Assembly (NCBI GenBank): GCA_033439685.1
Contig: JAUEDM010000007.1
Location: forward strand, 3,276,501 to 3,340,500
DNA from: Apodospora peruviana
Lineage: Eukaryota; Ascomycota; Sordariomycetes; Sordariales; Lasiosphaeriaceae
Direction of reading: 5' to 3'
DNA: 64,000 nucleotides
The translations under genes and the position numbers were made by a program. The notes beneath the pieces were generated by a model. That model searched no databases and was not told where the DNA came from. It saw only the letters and a list, made by a program, of their open reading frames with translations. Positions 1 through 9,796 of the stretch are shown here, one piece after another. The stretch's first letter is position 1; each line of letters begins with the position of its first letter.

Positions 1-413
1 GAGGGGCACCACCGTAGCCGGCGGACGCGCAGGCGCTGACGCCGGTGTAGTAGACTCCGAATTCGCTGCCCGTCGAGCAGTATTTGGTGTAGCAGTCGTA
101 CATGGAAGTCGCCTGGTTGCAGGCGCAGGAAGAGTCGACGGACCAGGTGCTGGCGGTTCCGAGGCAGAGGTCGCTGCTCATGCCGTTGCCGACGCACGTC
201 ATCCATTCGCTGTTCAAGTGTTAGACGGTGGAAGGATACGTAAGGTAGATGGAGATCTCACGTGAAGGACGCGTCGCAGTCACCGTAATCATAGCTGTCG
301 CCGGTAGCACGGGCCTGGAGATGGGCGACGGGAGTAATCATGGGGTGGTCGAATTGGCAGGCCGCTAGGGTCGAGAGCGACAGGATGAGGAGGACGAGCG
401 GCCGGGACGTCAT
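1..413 (-). CDS. Secreted cysteine-rich protein, 3' part outside window
   Basis: Two exons are visible, 413-262 and 209-1; the gene runs off the left edge. The intron (261-210) has a GTGAGA donor, a CTAAC branch-like site and a CAG acceptor, and it joins the frame as TTC AC|C GAA TGG. The chosen ATG at 413 gives a clean signal peptide (MTSRPLVLLILSLSTLAAC); two upstream in-frame ATGs would bury it behind a polar extension. The mature part is rich in Cys, Ser, Thr and Tyr, with cysteines in short spaced pairs (TCVGNG, DLCLG, SCACN, YDCYTKYC), as in small secreted fungal proteins. I recognise no enzyme family. It could be a wall-associated or effector-like protein, but function is unknown. The exon structure is well supported; the missing 3' end limits further inference. 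Confidence 0.7.
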
Positions 414-2647
414 GGTGTTGGTGTGTTGCATTGTGACTGGTGGAAGAAAGATCACAAAGTTGATTTGGACAAACTGAACAAAACATGAACAGAGTCAAAC
501 TTTGAGCAAAATAGAAGAGGGAAGAATGGGCAAGATATATTTTCCTCGTCGTGACCTCCGGCTTGTGCCTCCCGAACCCCGTGAACGGTGCGGCTGTCTG
601 CATCGGAAATTGCTCCGAAAGTTCGGCCCCAGGTTAGATACCTTATCTTCCATTGTTTCAGCCTTTCAGCCAACCCGTTGAGCGAATCGAGAGAAGAAAG
701 TGGCTGTGGTTCTAAAACCCAATCTCCGATCACGTACCCCGATTCGGTGTTGTTGACGCGCTCTGATTGGCTATCACCAGCCTCCGAGTTTCTCAGCCCC
801 CGAACGCTACCGCGAGTGTCCGATCAGCCCCGGTATTTTGCTTTCTGTGCTGAGAAAGCTTGATAGATGCCATGTTGTTAATGCGACTGTTTTGAAGCAA
901 ACGCCACCAAGACCCCAAGTCCAGCCCAACGGATGCATCTGAACTCAACTCTTCTCATCAGTCAGGCCCGAAATTGGTGGTGGCTCGGGTCTGGACATCG
1001 CAGTTGGGTTTGTTCGACGATTGGATGTGCAGAGTTCTGGGGCTGAGATTAGGAACCAGCCGGCTGCTGTCCGAGGGAGAGGGTTGCTTTTGGTTAGTCT
1101 CTTGTTCGAAGATAAGTTGTCGAACGGTTGTGAAATATCGGAGTTTGGCAATTAGTGGCCTCCGAAACCATACGGTAGTAAGGTAGTCAGTCGACTGTCC
1201 GATACCCTAGTCCTCGATAAGGAGAACTATCGGAAGGAGATTCGACTTTGTCTCTAAGCACGTAGAACCAACTTGGATAATTGGATCGTAGCTGACTCTC
1301 CTCTGGACAGGGTGTGTTTGTGGTGCATCCTGAAGAGATGATCCCTAATATTTGAAAAGATACCTTATGTAGCTCAAGATCCTTTGAATGAAGAAGACAT
1401 GACTACTTGACCGAGAACTAATAGCTAGGTAGGTATGCATCATTGTGTCACGATATTGTGCAGTGCAACCAGACACACACTGCGCTTCGGCGTCACCAAG
1501 GAAATGTACCTTAAGGTTAGGTACTCAGGGACTCAACCAATGGTTTTCATTCTGTTTTGGTATCATACATCACCAAGTCATTATCCGTTTCATATTCCTA
1601 GTACTAAGTAGTAGTAAAGCATGGCCGTTATGGTATCCGCAAAATTCTCAATCTCATCAAAACCGTGTGACCCGTGCCATACAAAAGTGAGCTCGCCGCA
1701 TATGTTCCGTTACATATGTGAAAAGTTCGCAGTGATTGCCATCATTTTTTTCGGCAGCCCGAAACGCCAAACTCCTTTTCCTTCGTGACCTATTTCCCAA
1801 TAATGACAGACAATTAATGCTGATACAGTACGCCTTGTTCATCTCGTCTTCAGTTCTTTCATGATGTTCGTTCTTGCCAACCAAATTCTTTCTCCTGTTT
1901 CCGCGTTTCAACTTTCCCTCAGTAACTAAGTATTATCATCAGTCTCACCACTGCAGTATTCCGCGGACTGCATTGATCTCAATGTCGAAAAATAAAATGA
2001 CCCATGGCCATATCATGATCGTCCAGGCGATACCATAAACGATCCAAGCTTGCAAGTATCGGCCAACTTCCGACGGTTGCCGTGTCTTTTGCCGCCGAGT
2101 CCTCTTGAGGTCGTCCGCGAGGACCATGAAATGGGACCCAATCCAGTTCTTCTGCCGTATGGAAGAAGAAGGCCGAGATCCCACCAAATTCCTTCTGGCG
2201 GCATGATGGAAGAAACCGGCTTCGTTGGTCCGTTGTCGTCGTCTTGATTCGAGTCCCTCGAATCCCAAAGGAGTTTTCTCTGAAAACTCGAGTCGGATCG
2301 TAGTCGTTACAGCCCGTGCCTGATGGGTGGCTGGTTAATCATTTCTGGTACCTCCGACTCTCGAAATGGCGTGTACCTGATTCTCGCTCGACTCGAGGCA
2401 GAAGTAGGGGCTGTTGTTATGTTTTTGCTTTTTGTTTGTGCCGAGTCAAGCCTGGCGTCGAGGGCTGAAGTGCAATATCGAGTTGAATGATCGGACCAAG
2501 CACCATCGGCGATGGGCCTCATGTAGTCTTCGTTGTCGTCGTTGAGGCGGCCACATGCCTCACTGTTATCGTTTTGATGTCTCTGATGGCAGTCCCAAGT
2601 TTAGACATCTCGCGGGCCACCTCAACTCAACGTAATGTATTATCCTC
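414..2647. other. Intergenic, no gene recognised
   Basis: About 2.2 kb between two minus-strand genes. Only short, low-complexity-free open stretches are present and none reads like a conserved protein. A small perfect hairpin lies at 2271-2289. Confidence 0.6.
2271..2289. repeat. Perfect 8-bp inverted repeat (hairpin)
   Basis: GAGTTTTC, a 3-base loop, then GAAAACTC. It sits about 360 bp beyond the stop of the minus-strand membrane protein. It may simply be chance. Confidence 0.5.
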
Positions 2648-4359
2648 TCACTTCTCAACCCGAAACTCGGTCGTCTTGACAATCCCCTTAAAATCCGGAT
2701 GATCAACACAATTCGCAGGATGAATCGCCATATCATCGCTGCCCGATTCGAGGTCCAAGGCTTCAGGACTAATGACACCCTTCTCCCTAATAATAAGATC
2801 CTCAACGTGTTGCGTCTGCGGGGAGGAACTGCGTACCGCTTTGACAGAAAAGCTGGTGTCGGCACGGTTGCCGCCCACGGTCGTCCATGTCTGGCTGCTG
2901 CTGTTGGCGCCGCCCCCGGGGCTTCGGGACTTGGCAATCTGGATGAATTCCCCCGAAGCCGTGTTCTGTTTCCGGTACCCGCGCGCCGAGTTGCCCGCGC
3001 CGCTCATGGGCAGCCGATCCAGAGCCTTACCGGCTCGGTAGTAGTTCGCCTCGCGGTAGTGGTTGAGATGCGTGGACAGTTTCAGGACGGTGCCGAGCAG
3101 CGGTCGGAGGGTCGGCGCGCAGGCGGCGATGATGCCGATGTCTAGCTGGAGGCTGTGCGTGATGAATGTGTTAGATGGGATGGGGGTATGAGATGCGAGG
3201 ACGGCTTACGATCCAAAGAATGGAGACCAGGGGTAGCTGTAAGCGATAGGTTAGTGATCAATGAGTTCGTGGCAGGGATATATGTAATGGTTATGAGTGG
3301 ATGACATACAAGGTCCCGTCCCTTTCATGAACAAACGCAATGATGAATATGGCCTTGGCGATACCCAGGGCAACAGCACTGTTTGTTTTGTCAGTCATGA
3401 TGTAGTATCCATGGGTCCGTGTCTACATAATCGAAGACTTACAAGTACCCTCCGCTGAGGATGGCAATCAGATAGATGCGTATGCGGCGTTGGAGCTGGA
3501 GACTCCATATGAGAGGTATGGGGAGTGTTGCAAACGCAACATCGGTAAAGATATTGCATGCTATCGCGAGGACAATATGGTTAGCGACAATGACGAGACT
3601 ACGTCAGGTTAGCATGACAAACCCGCATTGAAGAGACCAAAATCCCTGTAAAGCTCCTTGTTGTAGCATTTATGAGGAACTGTCCGGTCCCATTGCGCGG
3701 ACACGGGCTGGCAGAAGGCCAAGAAAGTAGAGAAGGCAAAGAGTGTGTAAACGCATGTGAAGACTGTTGTCGACAAAGAAAGTCAGCAAACACGAGGCAG
3801 TCCAACAACAAGAACCGTAGATGATCATTTACCAATGAGCGCCCATAGCATCGTTTTGTACCACTTGCTCCGGCTCAACCTGAGCAGCGAGAAAGCAATC
3901 GATATCTTGAGGAAGCCAAACGCGAACGACGCCTCCACGACGGACTGGATGAACTGCATCTCGAGCAGCACGACGTAGTCGCTCCGGTTGATCGTGTCCT
4001 GGTGCCGCCCGTAGCCGACCCTGCTTTCGATAATCCAAGAGATTAATCCACCGACAGCACAAAGCTAATAAATCCAGTCGATCCTGTCAGCCACCTCTCG
4101 TTTCCACGCTCCACGTTGGAGAGAAGGATATTATATATACCACAGCAATGGCCATAAAGACATCATCTTTCCCAAACGACCTGACTAATATTGCCCTGGT
4201 GTAGAACCGCAGCGACGCCGCCGTGATGGCGAGACTCGAGAATATGCAGATAATTGTCAGGAACAGAGCCGAGTTGGACTCGGCTGCCCGCGCGGGATCG
4301 ACTGCTGCTGCTGCCGGTGCCGGTCTGGTAGTAGTGTTGTTTACCTCCGCCGCCGCCAT
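2648..4359 (-). CDS. Rhodopsin-like (PTH11-related) seven-helix membrane protein
   Basis: Seven exons join without frame breaks: 4359-4141, 4064-3833, 3763-3623, 3560-3443, 3378-3310, 3236-3210 and 3152-2648, giving 436 residues. The N-terminus is Ala/Thr-rich, followed by a first helix (ALFLTIICIFSSLAITAASL) and the RFYTR motif. Further features typical of the fungal rhodopsin-domain integral membrane family follow: LCAVGG, GYGRHQDT, FAFGFLKISIAFSLLRL, FAFCQPVSAQWD-type segments, NIFTDVAFATLPIPLIWSLQL, a Ser/Gly-rich cytosolic tail and a Glu/Lys end. Proteins of this family are usually called PTH11-like GPCRs, although most have no known ligand. The acceptor for exon 4 was chosen because the nearer AG puts the conserved TDVAFATLP helix out of frame. 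An in-frame ATG at 4374 is an alternative start. Plasma-membrane location is inferred from the helices. Confidence 0.85.
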
Positions 4360-4680
4360 TTCGTCATGCCACACGGCGGATGTCGTGATGGTGGTGGCGC
4401 CGGTGATGGGTTTGGATCATTCGATTTTGAGGTCTCTCTGTCGCAGAGGACCACAGACGAAGTGCAGGAACAGGGGGAATGGGTGGGACGATGTGACGGA
4501 CGGTGGGACGGACGGGCCAGGTGGGAAAGGGGAGAGAGAGGAAGAAAGCAGGGACACACGAAAAAGTGGGCACGCGGAGGGAGTAAGTATATTTCGTTTT
4601 ATTTAAACATAAGGAAAGCTAGGGGATAATACTAATTGGAATGGTGAATTATCCAAACGGACATACAACCGAGAAAGCTT

Positions 4681-4701
4681 GCTGCTGCTGCTGCTGCTGC
4701 T
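4681..4701. repeat. (GCT)7 microsatellite
   Basis: Seven perfect trinucleotide units in non-coding sequence. Confidence 0.9.
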
Positions 4702-5247
4702 CTGCTGACCACGAGACCCCTTTTTCCTGTGCTCTTGCTCGCGACTGGACCTACCAGAACCAGACGCATCAATGCACAAGCGTCATCTGCACCCCGGTGC
4801 CATCTCGGCTCTGCTCTGTATTGAGTCTAAATTGAATTCTGGGGAAAAGCGGTCTTGGTTGAAAGAAGGAGGGGGTGCGTGGTGGATGGTCGGCAATGTA
4901 TAACTTTGTTTGGGCTCGGCGCACTATCAGAATCGCTTGGGATATATCAAATTTCTGCCCCCTCCTCCAGTATGTGCTGCTGCCACCCCTGTCGAGTAAC
5001 GTATCTCCTCCCAGAGGGAAAACTTGGCGGGCTGGGAAAGTCGGGAAAGCTCACACGCTGTCGGTGCTTATGTGGTTTGTCCTATGGAAGCTTGAAGCGA
5101 GTTATGCCAGGTCGCCTGTACCCTTGTCCGTCTTTTGTTGTCAACTGTCAAGAAGAACACTTTCTGGCTAAACTCTTCTCCCCTCATTCCAGCTATTTTG
5201 CCCTCCGCCAACCAACCACCGTTCGTCCCGCAACAGTTCGGTCCAAG

Positions 5248-5250
<3 letters not shown>

Positions 5251-5284
<34 letters not shown>
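5251..5284. repeat. (TA)17 microsatellite
   Basis: Seventeen perfect TA units; likely length-polymorphic. Confidence 0.95.
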
Positions 5285-5287
<3 letters not shown>

Positions 5288-5527
5288 CCGGGTTCTTGTT
5301 AAACATTAGCACACATACGCACACGCGCGCACCACCCCCTCGCAAAAGGGTATTAGGGGTAATAGGCGAGGAACAGCGGGACAACCAAATCCGCTGCACC
5401 ACTTGCCCGCAGATAATAAATCGAGTGCGAGGGGAAGAGATCTAGATCTCGTAAAACCCAAGCCGGCATCGACATGCGGTTGGTTGGTCCGTTCCCTCTT
5501 ACCCCAGAGCTTGGAATCACCGCCGCA

Positions 5528-5563
5528 GAGTTGGATTCCTCCGGTGAGTTGGACTCCTCCGGT
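5528..5563. repeat. 18-bp tandem duplication
   Basis: Two adjacent 18-bp units differing at one base (T in the first, C in the second). Confidence 0.85.
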
Positions 5564-6392
5564 GACTGGTTGGAACCGCGTCTCCCCGCGTTCTGGGAAC
5601 CAAGAGTTAACTTGGAAACATTGTATATTGACAGACATACAGGACGAACCAAACAAGCAGACTGGCATATATGTTCTCTGCCATATAGCTCCCGCGTGAC
5701 TGGTTTTCGCTGTGGGCATTGGACGGCCCGTTTCCGCAGGCTGTATTGGCCAGTTATTGTTGTTGAAAAGTTCCTTGCACAATAGACAAGAAACGCATGC
5801 ACAGTTGCCACTCAACTTTATTTGGTCATCGACGTGGTCATGTCGCCAAAACCCGAGATGCGTTGACCATTGTCGACGGCAGATATAAGTTCAGGTTTTG
5901 GCAAAAAACGATTGGGCACAATATGAGTGGGCATGGACAGATTTCGACGACACACTGAATCATTCCCCGGTGAAAGGGGGCGGATCGCTTCCGTCGTGCT
6001 GCTGGTTCAACGGTGAAATTCGGTTCCGTCGGTTGTCTCGCTACCTGAACCGTCCTCGGGTCCAGAGGTGTGGCTTTGCCCCACTTCTTTGGCCCTGAAC
6101 TTGTCTCGATGCACACGGAGGATTACCAGCTTCGTGTCCATATGTCTCGCCTTGCGATCGATCCCTTATTAAACTACCCCCAAAACTACACGGCAGTCTC
6201 CGTCGGCAGACCATATCATCCGGTGTTTGCCTCCCAACCGCATGCCCGGACGAAACCTTCCCAGGTCACATGATGGTATCCAACAAACCGGTGATACACA
6301 CCTTTTCCTCTATGGCTCGACACTTCACTGCTGGTGTGTTCCGCGACTCAGCTGCAACAACCAATAGTTTCTGCATGGCATGAGATGGGCGC

Positions 6393-7358
6393 TCAAGCCC
6401 GCGGCTCACAAAGACCAAGTGCAAGAACAGCCACGACGCCACCACCAGCAGCAGCCTGACCAGGCGCTACCTTGGGCGTAATAGTCACCGACTTGCCAGC
6501 TCTGTACCACAGAGCAGAAGTCCACGTATGCCCCTCTGAGCTGATCGTGACCCCCGAATCCGTCTCGCCATCGATGACCAACTGGATCGTAACGCCCGGC
6601 GCAATCCACACGGGATACACAAAAGAATCGACCTCGAAATCATGCGGAATCGCCGCCGGGCCGTCATCCTCAGGCGATTCCAGCACCATGACGGTCGTGC
6701 TGGGCGGCTGGAACTCTGCGATATCGTTTCCCCCCGTCTGCTGCCTGAGCGTGTTGTAGACGTCCCAGAAGATGTTGTTGTACACCGAGTAGACCTGCTG
6801 CCGGAAGGGCGTGAACAGAATCGCATCGTCATCATCCTCCTCATCCTCTCCGCCGTCGCCTGGCGGGGGCGGCGCGGATTGCGCTGGATCGAGCAGAACC
6901 AGATCGGTCTCGGCCTTCCAGATGTCGTCGCGATGCTTTTGGTCGCCGGTGCGCTGGGAGATCCATTCTGCTACGCTTTGTAGGGCGGCGGGAAAGAGAC
7001 GGCGCAGTTCCTCGTCGTCCTCGTCGCCGTGGTCGTGGCCGCAGCCGCACTCGTCGTCGTCTCCATGTCCGTGGGCGTGCTCCTCCTCCTCATGATGGTG
7101 TTCGTGGTCATGGTCGCAGGATTCTCCATGTTGGTGTTCGTGGTCATGGTCATGATCGTGCATCGGCTCATCTTCGTCCTCGTGATTACACCCCTCGCCG
7201 TGTACGTGCTCATGCTCATCTTCGGTGGCCATCTTGTCTGCGAGAGCAGGCGATCCCGGGTCGACCAGCCAGAGGCGCCGAAGCGCTGTGGCGACGTGCA
7301 TCACCTCCCCATTGTCGGAGAAATCGATGCTGCGCATCGAGGGTTGTTGGGCTGCCAT
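6393..7358 (-). CDS. Histidine- and acid-rich protein, unknown function
   Basis: A single exon of 321 residues from the ATG at 7358. Residues about 1-40 form a small ordered-looking region. Residues about 45-115 are extremely rich in His, Asp and Glu, with repeated HDHDHEH, EHHHEEEE and HGHGDDDE runs plus CGCGH and GESCDHDH, which would suit Zn, Cu or Ni binding. Residues about 150-180 are Pro/Asp/Glu-rich. The C-terminal half (from about 180) reads as a folded domain: FTPFRQQVYSVYNNIFWDVY, then a beta-rich stretch ending in a Val/Ala/Gly tail. There is no signal peptide and no helix that clearly spans a membrane, so a cytosolic or nuclear location is likely. I do not recognise the family. 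Metal buffering or metallochaperone activity is only an inference from composition. Confidence 0.75.
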   Translation of the reverse strand: MAAQQPSMRSIDFSDNGEVMHVATALRRLWLVDPGSPALADKMATEDEHEHVHGEGCNHEDEDEPMHDHDHDHEHQHGESCDHDHEHHHEEEEHAHGHGDDDECGCGHDHGDEDDEELRRLFPAALQSVAEWISQRTGDQKHRDDIWKAETDLVLLDPAQSAPPPPGDGGEDEEDDDDAILFTPFRQQVYSVYNNIFWDVYNTLRQQTGGNDIAEFQPPSTTVMVLESPEDDGPAAIPHDFEVDSFVYPVWIAPGVTIQLVIDGETDSGVTISSEGHTWTSALWYRAGKSVTITPKVAPGQAAAGGGVVAVLALGLCEPRA

Positions 7359-7677
7359 TTTGGAGGGTAAGGTACTTATCGTGAGTTATGTGCTTTTTGT
7401 GAAATAGTTGGATGAGATGAGATGAGAATTGTGAACTGGGCTGTGAAATTTTCGGTGAAAAATGCTGAAGGTCGGCTTGGCATTGGATGGCTTTCAATGC
7501 AATGTTCCCGAAGGAAAGCCGAGCAATGCAAGTCGTGCACGGGCCATAATTATTAAGGGTCGGGGTTGACTGGGAAAGCGGAGAGTCAAAGACAAAAGTC
7601 AAAAAGGGGTCTGCGGTGCAAAGTCAACAAAAAAGACAAGAACTGCCTACACAACTGTAGGCAAAAGGTAATGTATT
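7359..7677. other. Intergenic, 5' flank of His-rich gene
   Basis: About 320 bp containing the upstream region of the His-rich gene and the 3' flank of a tRNA-Asp. I see nothing else. Confidence 0.5.
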
Positions 7678-7768
7678 CTCTCCCGCCGGGAATTGAACCC
7701 GGGTCTCGAGCGGATCGGACGCAGGGGCGGATGACAAGCTCACATACTGACCACTATACTACGGAAGA
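7678..7768 (-). tRNA. tRNA-Asp (GTC) with intron
   Basis: The acceptor strand TCTTCCG pairs with CGGGAGA (one G-U pair), and the T arm is CCGGG-TTCAATT-CCCGG. The anticodon stem is TGAGC/GCTCG and the anticodon is GTC at 7735-7733. A 19-nt intron (7731-7713) follows the base next to the anticodon, the canonical position. The mature length without CCA is 72 nt. Its 5' end faces a second tRNA-Asp 288 bp away on the other strand. Confidence 0.92.
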
Positions 7769-7770
7769 TT

Positions 7771-7788
7771 TGCAGATGTGGACATCTG
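7771..7788. repeat. Palindrome in the tRNA-Asp spacer
   Basis: GCAGATGT, GG, ACATCTGC: a perfect 8-bp inverted repeat starting 3 bp upstream of the minus-strand tRNA-Asp 5' end, in the 288-bp spacer shared by two divergent tRNA genes. Confidence 0.7.
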
Positions 7789-8056
7789 CCGTAGTGGATT
7801 GTTGGAAGCGGACTCGGTATCGTCGCCTTTATTATCCACAGGAACTACGGTTGTTAAAGACATCATTTTCCAAAATGGTGTTTGTGTGCGCCGATTCGAG
7901 TCATGTCAGACTTGCTCTTACCCACCCGGAGTGGAGGCCCAGTTTGTAACCAAGTCGGGTCACTCCTACCACAAAACAATAGTACATAAGTATGGTTTCC
8001 ACGTGTCGTTTTCACCAAGAAGCAACTCACTACGGCGAGTGTCCACACTTGCGAAA

Positions 8057-8152
8057 TCTTCCGTAGTATAGTGGTCAGTATATGAGCTTGTCACCGCCAC
8101 CCAAGGTGTCCGACTGTCGCTCGGGACCCGGGTTCAATTCCCGGCGGGAGAG
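8057..8152 (+). tRNA. tRNA-Asp (GTC) with a different intron
   Basis: The exonic sequence is nearly the same as the tRNA-Asp at 7678-7768: same acceptor, T arm and TGAGC/GCTCG anticodon stem. The anticodon GTC is at 8090-8092. The intron (8094-8117) is 24 nt and only loosely resembles the 19-nt intron of the other copy. The mature length without CCA is again 72 nt, which supports both intron assignments. Confidence 0.92.
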
Positions 8153-8652
8153 AAACATGCTGCTTTAACCTTTTGGTCCTCTGTACTAGATAGATAGACT
8201 GCAGATCTGTCTTCTGTTTTGATGTAGGGGTTGTTAACATTGTCTGTGAACCAGGCGCTGCTAGAGATTCGACTTTATACATGTGACTGTATTGATTCCT
8301 TTTGGAATTGACTACTTAAGTAGTTTATCATTGTGCAGCTTGGTGCCAAACTAATGGGCGCTGTGTGTCACCGTGAAACTTCCCGTAGTTGTGACACGAG
8401 GGGAGCGAGACTCATCTGCTGGACTTGGGACGAACTTGCAACGCTGAGCAAACAAGACGACCATCCGAGCAGCCGCCCAGAGCAAAATATTCCAGTCCAG
8501 AAAGTGCAGAGGATGTGCCACTTTCTCAGTGACCGGTAACCCCGTCAGAGTATCTGGATTCGAGATGTCGGCCTGGGAGCTCCACATCATACCTGCAAGC
8601 TGACTCGTGACCCATAGGCCACGCCACGGACCGTTGTTTCCATCAAATAGAA
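8153..8652. other. Spacer between tRNA genes
   Basis: 500 bp without any recognisable gene or repeat. Confidence 0.5.
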
Positions 8653-8734
8653 GGCGTGGTGGCAGAGTGGTCTAATGCGCATGACTCGAAATCATGTCTC
8701 TTCGGAGGCGTCTGTTCAAATCAGGCCCACGTCG
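8653..8734 (+). tRNA. tRNA-Ser (CGA), no intron
   Basis: The acceptor GGCGTGG pairs with CCACGTC (one G-U). A 7-base loop CTCGAAA carries anticodon CGA at 8687-8689 within a GCATGA/TCATGT stem. A class-II long variable arm and a GTCTG-TTCAAAT-CAGGC T arm follow. The length of 82 nt fits a serine tRNA. Confidence 0.93.
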
Positions 8735-8981
8735 TGGTTAAACCCTACTTTATTTTAGAGTCTGAACTTTTATTTTTGTCCTGACTTCCTTTTTGTGCCC
8801 GCAATTTCAATGCTTTTCCTTCCAAAGTTACAGGTAAAATTTTCCCAATGCATTGAACCTTTGCATTTTGAGGAGTCTGTGAGTTCTCAGACTATTGAGG
8901 AACCCATGAGAGGTGAAGAGAAAAAGAAGACGGAAAAAGAAAACGATTTCCAATCACAGAACGTGAATCTTCAAAAAGATG

Positions 8982-9070
8982 GGGGCTGTCCGGGGATTGA
9001 ACCCGGGACCTCTCGCAGAGAACGTTTTCAACCTCCCAAAGCGAGAATCATACCTCTAGACCAACAGCCC
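8982..9070 (-). tRNA. tRNA-Pro (TGG) with intron
   Basis: The acceptor GGGCTGT pairs with ACAGCCC, with a C discriminator. The anticodon stem is CTCGC/GCGAG and the anticodon TGG is at 9038-9036. A 17-nt intron (9034-9018) lies after position 37. The T arm is CCGGG-TTCAATC-CCCGG. The mature length is 72 nt. Confidence 0.93.
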
Positions 9071-9796
9071 GAGTAGACCATTAAGTCTTGTTAGTTGTTG
9101 GTGGTTGTAGTCTGTTGGTTGACTCATATGGCCTGACTCATATGTCCCACCCTGGGGTGGAGCACCATCATCCATCCGACCCCTAAACCCACGTAGCGAG
9201 AAGAACAATGGTGTAGGCTGAGGGTTCGAGACTCAGCTCTGGAATTTACTGTTCTAATCCCATGAAGCACATCAGCTATCAAGGTACCCTCTCCCATGAC
9301 CTACTTTAAGAAGGCTTGCCAGTGAGTTTCGCACTGGACTGGAAGTTCAGGGTTAATCATAGTGATTATCTGAAGATTCCGGTTCGTCGTGTATCGACGC
9401 CGACCTTGGCCTGTGATCCCAGTGCCAGGTGGAGTGTTATCGGATCACACTCGACATTTCAGCGAGACCAGATGAGAATCATGAGGTACAGAATGGATAA
9501 TAGGGGTTTTGCAGCTCTGCCCTTGCTCTTTTTCAGCGACACAAAATATTCATCAAGGTTGACCTGCTGATAAATATATCAAGAATGTGTGTCGACGTTT
9601 GGTTGCACCATACCCCTGAATCACCCCTTACCTGGTCTTCCACGACCCTCAATTCGAGCATAAAAACAAATGTTTCTCTCCCTTCTACGGCTCTCGAACC
9701 TCCAAAGTAAAGTCTAGACTTCGCATAAGTTCTCCCCAGACCTCGGAATTAGTTCTACTGTCACAAGGAAGTCCAGCCAGATTTGGATAATACCGC
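9071..9796. other. Intergenic upstream of the RRM gene, possible tRNA relic
   Basis: About 725 bp. Around 9195-9240 there is a T-arm-like hairpin (TGAG, GGTTCGAGA, CTCA) that matches a Pol III B box, preceded by a weak A-box-like TAGCGAGAAG. No full cloverleaf can be drawn. The rest shows nothing recognisable. Confidence 0.4.

Larger units (their letters stand above)
4360..6392. other. Intergenic with simple repeats, no gene recognised
   Basis: About 2 kb between two minus-strand genes. Open stretches here are not convincing: they run through microsatellites and have no recognisable domain. It holds a GCT tract, a TA tract and an 18-bp tandem duplication, listed separately. Confidence 0.6.

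Noticed and set aside
4855..5445. A 196-residue open frame on the plus strand
   Set aside because: It runs through the (TA)17 tract and has no domain, no signal and no codon pattern like neighbouring genes.
6642..7370. Val/Leu-rich plus-strand frames that look like membrane helices
   Set aside because: They are the antisense of the GAT/CAT codons in the His/acid-rich gene.
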